Source of the DNA: CAWJPW01 sp963844845 | Lineage (GTDB): Bacteria > Acidobacteriota > Thermoanaerobaculia > Thermoanaerobaculales > Sulfomarinibacteraceae | DNA length: 64,000 nt | Direction: 5' to 3' | Assembly: GCA_963844845.1 (NCBI GenBank) | Contig: CAWJPW010000011.1 | Location: 372,001 to 436,000 of the forward strand | Part shown: positions 48,901 to 56,166 of the stretch, in pieces | Numbering within the stretch: position 1 is the stretch's first letter | Layout: each line of letters begins with the position of its first letter | Position numbers and translations under genes: made by a program | The notes under the pieces: model-generated | Seen by the model: only the letters and a program-made list of their open reading frames with translations | The model's database searches: none | What the model was told of the DNA's origin: nothing

Positions 48901-49040
48901 TCTCCGGGGTGGTGACCTCCACCCTTCTCACCCTGCTGGTGCTGCCGGTGCTGTACCTGCGCTTCGGCAGCGCTCCCCAGACGGAGTCGGAGTGCGCGCC
49001 CACGGACGACGGACCACAGCCCGCCGGAGTGCCGGGCTGA
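45909..49040 (+). CDS. Heavy-metal efflux RND pump (CusA/CzcA family)
   Basis: A 1043-residue RND transporter. It starts MTRLVELSLAHRLVVILLAL, then has the HME-type DAFPDVTNIQVTVISQA, the TM4 segment IAIGMLGDGAIVLVEN with the proton-relay Asp (about residue 400), FLPTMDEGSVVVQPF, and GFIALFGIAILNGLVMVEFF in TM10-11. Family members export Cu(I)/Ag(I) or Co/Zn/Cd from periplasm and cytoplasm. I cannot decide the metal. The start is one base after the adaptor stop and has GGGGAG upstream. The operon carries no visible regulator. Confidence 0.95.
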   Translation: MTRLVELSLAHRLVVILLALMLVGAGVTALRQLPIDAFPDVTNIQVTVISQAATLSPMEVEQLVTYPIEQACAGLPHSTQVRSLSKFGLSMVTVVFADGTDIYFARQMVMERLFSVTGELPAGVQSGLGPISTGLGEVYQYTLESDTHSLMELRTLQDWVLRPILRTVPGVAGVDSFGGEVRQFHVIADPTALRRYGLALEELAAAVAANNGVAGGSFVERGGEQYVVRGDGWVRGVEDLKNTVISYRDGVPVLLGQVASVETGPQIRQGAITRDGEGESVAGIVLMLRGGSGRDVVEGTREKLELARRSLPPDVDIVPFYDRSELVHTALGTVQSALFQGAVLVVLVLLFFMGHLRSALLVALQLPVAALATFLVMDLVGLSANLMTLSGLAIAIGMLGDGAIVLVENAVRLLGEARSEGVNRCALIRQAAVEVVRPIVFGVAVIIVVFLPIASLQGMEGKMFAPLAYTITIALGCALVLNLTLIPALASLILKPAPVFGGGRIPHPADLVRRLYRPQLRWALDHGLIVVGVALGLLVVAALVAPTLGTEFLPTMDEGSVVVQPFQIPSVSLPQALDTVQRIERTIMELPEVSHVVSRTGRSEISADPMGVGESDMYVLLKPRSEWTTAGTKAGLVAALRDKLATIPGVEFGFTQPIQMRVDELLSGVKSQIAVKVFGDDLSELTRLGDEMAAVLAGVAGAADVKTEAVEGLGYLEITMRRPRMARLGISVAQVRSLIETAIGGQVVTTVPEGDRRTDVVVRLPRAFTANVDNLRELPLATPAGERVLLREVADIDLVGGPAQISREDGKRRLVVELNVVGRDIGGFVAEAQQRLADSVPLPTGYYVTWGGQFEQQQRAMARLRVMVPVALLLIFILLYLNFRETRPVFLILANIPLALVGGVLGLKLSGLYLSVSASVGFIALFGIAILNGLVMVEFFRNLEAEGIPRRDAILQGAELRLRPVLMTAATTALGLIPMVWASGVGSEVQRPLAVVVVSGVVTSTLLTLLVLPVLYLRFGSAPQTESECAPTDDGPQPAGVPG

Positions 49041-49046
49041 CGGGCG

Positions 49047-49787
49047 TCAGCCCCGGGGAAGCGGCAGCAGCGCGCCGCCCGAGACCGGGAGGTCGACTCC
49101 GGTGAGGTGGCGGGCTCGTTGGTCGTCAGCGAGAAACAGCACCGCTTGGGCGACGTCCTCGGCATCGGCGATGCGCCCGAGCGGCACCGTGGCACGGACC
49201 TGCTCGGCACGCCCCGCAACTCCGAGGGCCGGCGCGGCCATGGGCGTCAGCACCCAGCCGGGCGACACCTGGTTGACCCGGATGGCCGGCGCCAGCTCCT
49301 GGGCCAGGGACTGCACCAGGCCCCACAGCGCCGCCTTGGAGCCGGCGTAGTGGGAGTGTCCCGGCTCGCCGCGCTGGCCGGCCGTGGAGCCCACGAAGAC
49401 GATGCTGCCCCGGGTCATCATCCGCGCCGCCTCCCGCGCCAGGAAGAAGGCCGAGAAGGTGTTGGTGCGGAACATCTCCTCCAGGCGCCCGGCGTCGAGC
49501 TCGCGGATCGGGCCATGGTTCCAGATCCCCGCCGAGTGCACCACAGTATCGAGACCGTGGGCGGCGGCCACAGCGGCGACGCAGCCCGCCTCGGTGGCGA
49601 GGTCGGCCTGCACCGGCACCACCCGGTCGGGGTACTCCCGGGCGAGGAGCTGGACTGGCGGCTCCTGCGAGCGGTACTGGGCCACCACCCGGTCGCCCCG
49701 GGCGAGGAAAGCTCGGGCGCAGGCGAGGCCGATCCCCGACGAGGCGCCGGTGACGAGGATGGTTCGGGGTGTGGAGTGCTCTGACAT
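49047..49787 (-). CDS. Short-chain dehydrogenase/reductase
   Basis: A 246-residue classical SDR: TILVTGASSGIGLACARAFL (TGxxxGIG), VVHSAGIWNHGP (in place of NNAG), SIVFVGSTAGQRGEPGHSHY with the catalytic Ser and Tyr, then AGSKAALWGL with the Lys, and a C-terminal LTGVDLPVSGGALLP. It resembles FabG-like or sugar/steroid SDRs, with NAD(P) and substrate unknown. The ATG at 49787 has GGGAGG five bases upstream. It converges with the RND gene, with six bases between stops. Confidence 0.93.
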   Translation of the reverse strand: MSEHSTPRTILVTGASSGIGLACARAFLARGDRVVAQYRSQEPPVQLLAREYPDRVVPVQADLATEAGCVAAVAAAHGLDTVVHSAGIWNHGPIRELDAGRLEEMFRTNTFSAFFLAREAARMMTRGSIVFVGSTAGQRGEPGHSHYAGSKAALWGLVQSLAQELAPAIRVNQVSPGWVLTPMAAPALGVAGRAEQVRATVPLGRIADAEDVAQAVLFLADDQRARHLTGVDLPVSGGALLPLPRG

Positions 49788-49814
49788 GGGGACCTCCCGA
49801 GGGCGTACGGTACA

Positions 49815-49852
49815 CGGGCGGGACGGGAGATGGAAGAAGCTCCCCCTCCAAC
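49815..49852 (+). repeat. Purine-tract repeat
   Basis: CGGGCGGGACGGGAGATGG is followed by AAGAAGCTCCCCCTCC. It is a diverged copy of the repeats at 32049 and 25376, in the leader region of the SDR gene. Confidence 0.5.
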
Positions 49853-49871
49853 CGCTCAAGGACCCGGCAGG

Positions 49872-49958
49872 GACCGCGGTGCCGGTCCCGGTCCCTGCCC
49901 CTGCCCCGGCCCCGGACGCGGCCCGGTCTCCGATCCCCGTCCCGGTCCGGACCCGATG
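49872..49958. repeat. C-rich degenerate hexamer tract
   Basis: CCGGTCCCGGTCCCTGCCCC and related units repeat with a period near six. It is the complement-orientation counterpart of the G-rich tract at 32111-32240 and adjoins the 5' end of copy B. Confidence 0.6.
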
Positions 49959-49966
49959 CTCCGGAC

Positions 49967-50226
49967 ACCGGCTCCCGGGCGGCTCCACCGCCCGTCGGCG
50001 CGGTCCCGGGGGCGGCAGCGGCGTGCGCTGCCGCACGGCAACCAGGCCGCCCTCGGGCCCTCAGCGCCGAGTCGCCTGCCTGGTTGTTCGAGGCCACTGC
50101 TGCGAAGGGTGTACCCGTGGATTGCCACCCATGGCGTTTCCCCCAAGCGCGCTCCAAGTGAGGAGGAGCTCCCGGGAAGACGCCATAAGTGGCACGTCCC
50201 ACCGGAGAAACCCTGCTCCGTCACGG
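49967..50226 (+). ncRNA. Candidate structured RNA element, copy B
   Basis: 260 bases. Visible helices: GGGCGG/CCGCCC (49977-49982 with 49988-49993), GGCAGCG/CGCTGCC, CAACCAGGC (50039-50047) with GCCTGGTTG (50078-50086), the domain-2 stem ATGGCGT (50131-50137) with ACGCCAT (50180-50186), and CGGAG (50203-50207) with CTCCG (50216-50220). The domain-2 stem differs from copies A, C and D at most positions yet stays paired. No ORF with a ribosome site lies in it. It ends about 170 bases before the CSLREA protein gene, so it could also be part of a leader. Confidence 0.55.
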
Positions 50227-50393
50227 TCTCGGTCGCCGCCCCGGACGCGGCCCCGGGCCCGATGGACCGACGATCTCGGGTTGTCGTCGCGAATGCGAGG
50301 GCCTCCTATTCTAAAGAATCTCGAGAGAGCAGCGAGGCTGCTACACTGATTCCCTAGTCTGTCAGGGAGAATCTCGGCAGCAGGGGGTGATCC

Positions 50394-51674
50394 ATGAAGG
50401 TCCCGAGGATCCTCGCCGCAGTGCTCTTCGGCTGTGTGTTGTGCGCCGGTGCCACGGAGTTCACCGTGAACTCGACTCTCGACGAGATCGACGCCGTACC
50501 CGGCGACAGCAGCTGCTTCTCCACACCGAGCGGCGTGTGCACGCTCCGCGCCGCCATCATGGAGGCGAATGCGTTGAGCGGCCACGACGACATCACCGTG
50601 CCGGCCGGGCACTATGTCCTGTCCCTCACAGGCCTCGAGGAGAACGGCTCGGCAACCGGAGACCTCGACGTCGTGGAGCCCCTGTTCATCACCGGTGCCG
50701 GGATCGGCGCCACCGTCATCGACGCCAACCACATCGACAGGGTCTTCCAGGTCCTCATGGGCGACCTCTCTCTCGAAGATCTCACCATCCAGAACGGATC
50801 CGCCGTAACCTCGGGCTCCGCGAGCGGTGGCGGCATCTACCACGGGGGCAACAACCTCTGGCTCACCCGAGTACGGCTCACCGGCAACCAGGCCAACGCC
50901 GGCGGCGGCCTCCAGGTCGCCCACGAATCGTGGGCGGTTATCCAGGCCAGTACATTCGACCACAACTCCACCGTCGACCTGGACGTCACCAACCAGTGGG
51001 GAGCGGCGGTGCTCAGCAGTGGCACCCTCAGCCTCTCCTCCACCACTGTGACCGCCAACAGCAACGCCGTGGGCGACACCGAGGTGGTCTTCCTGGAAAG
51101 CTGCAACACCGAGTTCTCGAACATCTTGGACTCGACCATCGCGTTCAACAGCGGCGGCGGCGTGTACGCCTACAACTGCAGCCTGACCGTGAGTAACTCG
51201 ACCATCTACGCCAACTCCGGCTACGGGATCGAGTTCGGCATCTACACCGGGCTGGACTACACCCTGACCGGGAAGAATTCGATCATTGCCGGCAACAGCC
51301 CGTCGGACTGCATCCTGTGGTCCGGAACCATCGCCTTTTCACACAACCTGGACAGTGACAACACCTGCGGGCTCGAGCTCGCTGCGGGCGACCTGCCGGC
51401 CACCGATCCGGTGCTCCTTCCCCTGCGCAACTGGGGCGGGTCCAACCAGAGCCTGTACCCCAAGCCCGGGGCCAGCCCGGTGATCGACGCCGGCGGGACG
51501 AGCTGCACACCCTTCGATCAGCGCCACGTCGCCCGTCCCGTCGACGGCGACGGCAACGGCTCCGCCGTCTGTGACATGGGCGCCATCGAGGCGGGCGACC
51601 TCATCCTCTGGGCCGGCCACGAGGCCGGCAACAGCGACGAGTGGTCGTCCACGGCAGGCCTCGCAACGCCCTGA
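50394..51674 (+). CDS. Secreted CSLREA-domain right-handed beta-helix protein
   Basis: A 426-residue exported protein. A signal peptide (MKVPRILAAVLFGCVLCAGA) precedes the CSLREA-type motif VCTLRAAIMEANAL with FTVNSTLDEID. Repeats rich in Asn/Ser/Gly/Ile (about 75-330) fit a parallel beta-helix. Near the end, GASPVIDAGG and VCDMGAIEAG form the 'choice-of-anchor Q' region, and a tail AGHEAGNSDEWSST resembles a degenerate DGFESGDTSAWS end seen in related proteins, possibly a sorting signal. The ATG has an AGGGGG site upstream. It is flanked by copies of the structured element. Binding target unknown. Confidence 0.88.
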   Translation: MKVPRILAAVLFGCVLCAGATEFTVNSTLDEIDAVPGDSSCFSTPSGVCTLRAAIMEANALSGHDDITVPAGHYVLSLTGLEENGSATGDLDVVEPLFITGAGIGATVIDANHIDRVFQVLMGDLSLEDLTIQNGSAVTSGSASGGGIYHGGNNLWLTRVRLTGNQANAGGGLQVAHESWAVIQASTFDHNSTVDLDVTNQWGAAVLSSGTLSLSSTTVTANSNAVGDTEVVFLESCNTEFSNILDSTIAFNSGGGVYAYNCSLTVSNSTIYANSGYGIEFGIYTGLDYTLTGKNSIIAGNSPSDCILWSGTIAFSHNLDSDNTCGLELAAGDLPATDPVLLPLRNWGGSNQSLYPKPGASPVIDAGGTSCTPFDQRHVARPVDGDGNGSAVCDMGAIEAGDLILWAGHEAGNSDEWSSTAGLATP

Positions 51675-51681
51675 AGCGGGC

Positions 51682-51942
51682 ACCGGCTCCCGGGCGGCTC
51701 CACCGCCCGTCGGCGCGGTCCCGGGGGCGGCAGCGGCGTGCGCTGCCGCACGGCAACCAGGCCGCCCTCGGGCCCTCAGCGCCGAGTCGCCTGCCTGGTT
51801 GTTTGGGGCGGGTACTCCGGGCGCTTCGGGCCGTCAGTGCCCCCCCGAACACTGTTTCCGCGATCGGGCTGCAAATGAGGAAGCGCTCCAGGAAAAGTGT
51901 TCGGGACGGCACGTCGTGCGGAGGGCCTGTGCTCCGGGACGG
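51682..51942 (+). ncRNA. Candidate structured RNA element, copy C
   Basis: 261 bases, nearly identical to copy B in the first 120 and diverged after that. Helices: GGGCGG/CCGCCC, CAACCAGGC (51754-51762) with GCCTGGTTG (51793-51801), the domain-2 stem CGAACACT (51846-51853) with AGTGTTCG (51896-51903), and CGGAG (51919-51923) with CTCCG (51932-51936). It begins eight bases after the CSLREA gene stop. No other sign of terminator function is seen, though a role in 3' processing cannot be excluded. Confidence 0.55.
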
Positions 51943-51992
51943 GGGGGGCTTCGATGAGCGCCATGGGATTGCTGGCAGGGGGTTCTGCGGGC

Positions 51993-52254
51993 ACCGGCTC
52001 CCGGGCGGCGGCTGGCCCGCCGCCCGTCGGCGCGGACCCGAGGGCGGCAACGGCGTGCGCTGCCGCACGGCAACCAGGCCGCCCTCGGGCCCTCAGCGCC
52101 GAGTCGCCTGCCTGGTTGTTTGGGGCCACTGCTCCGGTCGCCAAGGGCCGTGGGAGCCCCCCTTGACGTTTCCCGCCAACGCACCGCAAGGGAGAGCGCG
52201 CTTGAGGGAAGACGTCAAGGACGGCACGCCCGCCGGAAGGCCTGTGCTTTGGGG
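51993..52254 (+). ncRNA. Candidate structured RNA element, copy D
   Basis: 262 bases, in tandem with copy C after a 50-base gap. The first hairpin is three pairs longer (GGGCGGCGG/CCGCCGCCC) than in B and C. The domain-2 stem is CTTGACGT (52162-52169) with ACGTCAAG (52212-52219), and the last hairpin is CCGGA/TTTGG (52233-52237 with 52248-52252), where G-C pairs of other copies have become G-U. These differences keep pairing. Confidence 0.55.
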
Positions 52255-52322
52255 CAGTGTTCAGCCTCCTCCGCTGATTGGGGGCGATTCAGTTGTACGA
52301 GGTACTCCGCAGCAACGCGAAG

Positions 52323-52351
52323 GGTGGCGCGCGAAAGTCGCGCGCCTACAC
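52323..52351 (-). repeat. Solitary REP identical to REP2 of the array
   Basis: GGCGCGCGA and TCGCGCGCC around AAG, ending CTACAC on the plus strand. The stem, loop and foot match the REP2 copies 28 kb away. It lies downstream of the cyclase gene. Confidence 0.85.
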
Positions 52352-52519
52352 AGCATCACACCGCTCCCAACGCGCTGAGGCTGTACGGGCACGCCGCCCT
52401 GGCGCAGCCACGGCCGGACGCGAGGGAGGTGCCGTGCACACGCTCGCGTGTGCAGCGGCGCCGACCGAGTGGCCGTAGGCCGCGAAGCGGCCGGCGTGCC
52501 CCGGCGGCTGCACCGCGCC

Positions 52520-53185
52520 TCAGAGAATCAGCGGCTTCACGAGCGCGCGGACCGGGCTCGCCTCGACGCCCACCAGGGGCAGAGGCAGGGCGATGAGCAG
52601 GTAGAGGCCGTCGTCGACGCCTTCGAGGAGGAGATTCTCGATCCAGGTAAGCCCCGCGGTCGCCAGCGCACGGTGTGCCGGCAGCTCCTCCGAGTCGAAC
52701 GGATCCACCGAGGGTGTGTCGACACCCACGAGCTCGACGCCCCGCTCCGCCAGCCACGGCACTAGCTCCGGTGCCAGCGCGGTGTAGCCGTCCGCCGCAC
52801 CGGCGCCCGGGGGGCAGCTGCCACTGCGCAGGAGCAGCCGCGGCGCCCGCGGCTGCCAGCCCGCCGGGAGATCCGCAGGTCCCACGAGCGGTTTGCCACT
52901 CCCAACCCCCACAACCTCGGCCCGCCCCAGGAACCGCTCCAGCGAAACCGCCTCCAGCGGAGCCGCCGCGGGATCCAGGTGCATGGGCGCGTCCACGTGG
53001 GTACCCGCATGACACGTCGTCTCGATCCAGGACAGCACTCCCCATCGGGCCCGCTCGGTGTGCAGCCGCACCGGGTGGTCACCCGGCCACACCGGCGTAC
53101 CGTCGTGAAGCGGTCGGCTGACATCGCGCCAGCCCCCCTCGAGCAGCGCAGCAAGCGCCCCCACACTCCCGCGATCAACAGTCAT
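52520..53185 (-). CDS. Cyclase family protein (KynB/arylformamidase-like)
   Basis: A 221-residue metal-dependent hydrolase of the cyclase family. The hallmark HxGTHxDxPxH motif is present as CHAGTHVDAPMHLD, and a further VDTPSVDPFDSEELP matches the family's second metal-site stretch. KynB cuts N-formylkynurenine; other members act on polyketides or isatin, and no other kynurenine gene is nearby. The ATG at 53185 follows AAGGAG seven bases upstream. It diverges from the HD-GYP gene across 59 bases, where the two promoters may share a TATA-like segment. Confidence 0.9.
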   Translation of the reverse strand: MTVDRGSVGALAALLEGGWRDVSRPLHDGTPVWPGDHPVRLHTERARWGVLSWIETTCHAGTHVDAPMHLDPAAAPLEAVSLERFLGRAEVVGVGSGKPLVGPADLPAGWQPRAPRLLLRSGSCPPGAGAADGYTALAPELVPWLAERGVELVGVDTPSVDPFDSEELPAHRALATAGLTWIENLLLEGVDDGLYLLIALPLPLVGVEASPVRALVKPLIL

Positions 53186-53233
53186 TCTCGATCTCCTTGG
53201 CCCGCCGGGCGCAAAGCCACCCGTGGCGCATGA

Positions 53234-53239
53234 TATAGT
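53234..53239 (+). promoter_or_regulatory. -10 box TATAGT before the HD-GYP gene
   Basis: TATAGT ends five bases before the GTG at 53245. The same segment on the other strand reads ACTATATC, so one AT-rich patch may serve both divergent genes. Confidence 0.45.
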
Positions 53240-53244
53240 CACCC

Positions 53245-54981
53245 GTGGTCCACATGGGTCCGTTTGCGCGTTTCCGCTCGAGTCTTACCTATCCCATCGC
53301 AGCCACTCTGGTCTTGGTGACGGTGGTACCTGTGGTGGTGGTGGGCCTCCTGCTGGCGCAACAAAACCGCGACTACCTCCGCACTCTCGAGAAGCAATAC
53401 CTGGCTCGTCAGGCCGCCGGCCTCGCCAGCGAGATCTCCCTGTTCTTCGCAGCCCACCGCACCCAGCTGGAGAGCACCGCCCGCGCCCTCGAGGCCGGTC
53501 CGCCGGTTGACCAGGACTCCGCCGAGGCGCTGCTCCAGGCGATCGCCCGCCGCGACCCGACATTCCTGCACCTGCAAATCGTCAACCGCAATGGCGCCGG
53601 CGCCTACGTGCGCACCCGCGTCCTCTCTGCCGACGCCGAGAGCGCCATCCAAACGGTGATTGACGCGGTCGACAAGCAGGTCATGGAGGGCGGCACCCCC
53701 ACCTCGGAACTGCACGTCCGGGTGCCGAGCCTGCGCTCGGGTGTGGCCGTGCTCGCCTACCCGCTGCGCTCATCCAGCGGCGAGCAGTGGGGCGTGCTGG
53801 ACGGTGTCGTGGACCTGGGCGCCCTGGAGTCGCGGCTCACCGACTACGCCCTCGGCGGCCTCCTGGTGAGCATCATCGACGGAGACGGCGATACCGTCGT
53901 CTCGTCGCGGACCGACTTTGTGGGGCGCAGCCTCGCCGCCTCCCCGTTGGTGCACGACTTCCTGCGCAAGCCTCTGCGCCTGACCCAGGTCTACCCACAT
54001 CCGCTGGACAACGTCGTCGGCGAGGTGCTCGGCTCAGTGAGCCCCATCGCGTGGCCCGCTTGGGGCGTCGTGGTGGAGCGCCCCCTGGCCCAGGCCTTCG
54101 CGACGGTGCGGGCGATGCAGACCCGCACTCTGGTGGTGACCCTGATCGCGGCGCTGCTCGCCCTCGGCATCGGCCTCGCGCTGGGTCGCCGACTCCTTCG
54201 TCCGATCCAGACGCTGGCCGGCGTCACAACCCAGGTGGCCGAGGGCAATCTCGCGGTCCGCGCCGACGTCCGCGGCCGCGACGAAATCGCGCGGCTGGCG
54301 GGCAACTTCAACCACATGGCCGGAAACGTCGAGGCGTTGGTGCGGCGTCTCAAGCATGCACTGCGGCAGAACCAGGAGCTCTTCCTCGAGACGATCCGCA
54401 CCCTGGCCGCAGCCATCGACGCCAAGGATCCCTACACCCGCGGCCACTCGGAGAGGGTGAGCTCGTACTCCATGGCCGTCGCGCGTCACCTCGGGATGAG
54501 CCAGGACGAGGTCTTCACCATCCGCATCGCTGCCATTCTCCACGACGTGGGCAAGCTCGGTATCAAGGACAAGATCCTGAACAAGCCCGGCGGGCTCACC
54601 GACCAGGAGTACGAGACCATGAAGCAACACCCCGCCATCGGGGCGCAGATCATGGCGCAGATCAGCATGCTGAAGGACATCATCCCGGGCATCCGCAACC
54701 ATCACGAGACCTGGGACGGCACGGGCTATCCCGACGCCCTCGCCGGTGAGCAGATTCCCATGGTGGCGCGCATCGTGTGCGTGGCCGACACCTTCGACGC
54801 CATGACCACCACCCGGCCCTACCAGAGGGCGATGCCCGCCGAGCACGTCATGGCCAAGATGCGGGCCATGGCTGGCACGCGCTTCGACCCCGAGGTCGTC
54901 GATGCGTTCTCGGCGGCGGTACGCACCGGCGACATCACCCCGCCGGTGCCGAGGGACCTCCCGGTCCAGGAGGCTCAATGA
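53245..54981 (+). CDS. HD-GYP domain protein with periplasmic sensor and HAMP (c-di-GMP phosphodiesterase-like)
   Basis: A 578-residue protein. TM1 (AATLVLVTVVPVVVVGLLLA, about 19-38) leads to a dCache-like sensor, then TM2 (LVVTLIAALLALGIGLAL), HAMP (LRPIQTLAGVTTQVAEGNL), and an HD-GYP domain: H in DPYTRGHSERVSSYS, HDVGKLGIKDKIL (H433, D434) and NHHETWDGTGYPD. All metal ligands of active enzymes seem present. It would cut cyclic di-GMP in answer to a periplasmic signal. GTG 53245 is favoured by the -10 box; ATG 53254 is close. It starts an operon whose next gene overlaps by four bases. Confidence 0.93.
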   Translation: MVHMGPFARFRSSLTYPIAATLVLVTVVPVVVVGLLLAQQNRDYLRTLEKQYLARQAAGLASEISLFFAAHRTQLESTARALEAGPPVDQDSAEALLQAIARRDPTFLHLQIVNRNGAGAYVRTRVLSADAESAIQTVIDAVDKQVMEGGTPTSELHVRVPSLRSGVAVLAYPLRSSSGEQWGVLDGVVDLGALESRLTDYALGGLLVSIIDGDGDTVVSSRTDFVGRSLAASPLVHDFLRKPLRLTQVYPHPLDNVVGEVLGSVSPIAWPAWGVVVERPLAQAFATVRAMQTRTLVVTLIAALLALGIGLALGRRLLRPIQTLAGVTTQVAEGNLAVRADVRGRDEIARLAGNFNHMAGNVEALVRRLKHALRQNQELFLETIRTLAAAIDAKDPYTRGHSERVSSYSMAVARHLGMSQDEVFTIRIAAILHDVGKLGIKDKILNKPGGLTDQEYETMKQHPAIGAQIMAQISMLKDIIPGIRNHHETWDGTGYPDALAGEQIPMVARIVCVADTFDAMTTTRPYQRAMPAEHVMAKMRAMAGTRFDPEVVDAFSAAVRTGDITPPVPRDLPVQEAQ

Positions 54982-55769
54982 ATCGACCCATAGCACTCCT
55001 CCTCACCCTCGCACTCGGTCTCGCCCTCGGCCTCACCGGGTGCGCCTCCGGTGGCGGCCAAACGGGCACGACGGAGGCCGCCGGCAGGTCCACCGTAGAC
55101 TCGCTCTATCCCTTCACTCTCATGCGCCAGGGCTCGGCCATGCTGCAGCAGGCACGCTATCCGGATGCCCTCGCCAAGTTCCAGGAAGCCTCCAGGCTGC
55201 AGCCCGGCAACGCCACCACCCACAACATGATCGGCCTGTGCTACCTCAAGATGGAGCAGTACGACAAGGCGGTCGCGGCGTTCAGCCAGGCTCTCGACCT
55301 GGTACCGTCGTTCACCGACGCGCGCAACAACCGGGGCGCGGCCTACCTCGCCCTCCAACAGTACCGCATGGCCGAGCTGGACTTCATGGCGGTGCTCTCC
55401 GACACCACTTACCCCCACCGGTGGGAGGTCTTTTACAACCTCGGGATGACCTACATGCAGCGCGGCGACCTGCTCGCCGCCGAGGAGAACTTCCGCCGCG
55501 CCGCGGACTCGCCCAGCCCGGTCTACCAGGCATTTCTGCGGCTCGCCGATATCGCCGAGCAGCAGGGCCACCCCGATGCCGCCATCTCACGCATGGAGCA
55601 GGCCCACTTCGCGTTCCCCGACAAGCTCGAGGCGACGCTGCGCCTGGGCCGCCTGCTGATGCAGAACGGGCGCACCGAGGAGGCCCGCCCCTACCTCGAG
55701 CAGGTCATCTCCGCAGACCCCGGCTCAAGCGCCGCCGACGAGGCCCAGCAGCTGCTCACAGGGAAATGA
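54978..55769 (+). CDS. TPR-repeat lipoprotein (PilF/PilW-like)
   Basis: A 263-residue protein with a lipoprotein signal (LLLTLALGLALGLTGC, Cys22) followed by tetratricopeptide repeats: ARYPDALAKFQEASRLQPGN, EQYDKAVAAFSQALDLVPSF, a YNLGMTYMQRGDLLAAEENF unit and more up to residue 255. It is probably in the outer membrane facing the periplasm and scaffolds other proteins. PilF/PilW-like lipoproteins help PilQ secretin assembly, but no pilus gene is seen here. The start overlaps the HD-GYP stop (ATGA) and has AGGAGG upstream. Confidence 0.87.
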   Translation: MNRPIALLLTLALGLALGLTGCASGGGQTGTTEAAGRSTVDSLYPFTLMRQGSAMLQQARYPDALAKFQEASRLQPGNATTHNMIGLCYLKMEQYDKAVAAFSQALDLVPSFTDARNNRGAAYLALQQYRMAELDFMAVLSDTTYPHRWEVFYNLGMTYMQRGDLLAAEENFRRAADSPSPVYQAFLRLADIAEQQGHPDAAISRMEQAHFAFPDKLEATLRLGRLLMQNGRTEEARPYLEQVISADPGSSAADEAQQLLTGK

Positions 55770-56131
55770 TGCCGTTCAATTACCTGCTGACGAATCTGCT
55801 GGTGGACGTCCCCGCGGCGGTCGGCGCCATCTTTCTCGACGAGGAGGGCGAGACCGTGGACTTCGTGACCCGCTTCGACGACACCTACGGTCTCAAGGTC
55901 GAAGGGGCGTACCACAGCATCTTCAAACGCCTCGTGGAGGAGGCCCTCGCGGCCCTGCCGTTCGGAACCCTGAAGTCGTACACGGTTGTCAACGAGCAGC
56001 TGATCGCGTTGACGCACCTCCTTCCCGGCGGATACTATGTTGTGCTCGTGCTGGAACGCACCGGCTCCCAGGCGCAGGCGCTCTACCACCTGGGGCGGAC
56101 GGCCTCGATTCTCGCCCGCGAGCTGGCCTGA
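55766..56131 (+). CDS. Roadblock/LC7-like small protein
   Basis: A 121-residue protein with alternating strands and helices: AVGAIFLDEEGETVDFV, a helix HSIFKRLVEEALAAL, then SYTVVNEQLIALTHLLPGGY and YVVLVLER, finishing with a helix ASILARELA. The pattern resembles Roadblock/LC7 proteins that partner small GTPases such as MglA, but I have only the fold-like pattern. It is coupled to the TPR gene (ATGA). Its neighbours, HD-GYP and TPR, suggest a signalling or polarity role. Confidence 0.6.
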   Translation: MMPFNYLLTNLLVDVPAAVGAIFLDEEGETVDFVTRFDDTYGLKVEGAYHSIFKRLVEEALAALPFGTLKSYTVVNEQLIALTHLLPGGYYVVLVLERTGSQAQALYHLGRTASILARELA

Positions 56132-56166
56132 CCGGACGCGCTCCAGCCGCTCCTGCCGGGGGTGTG

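Noticed and set aside
49967..50226. Guide-RNA-like element of an IscB/TnpB system
   Set aside because: No IscB- or TnpB-like gene is in the window and I cannot match the sequence to remembered omega-RNAs; kept only as something to test with Rfam.
49967..52254. Repeats as ordinary transcription terminators
   Set aside because: There is no stem followed by a T run, copies are about 260 bases with several helices, and copy A faces against its neighbours.
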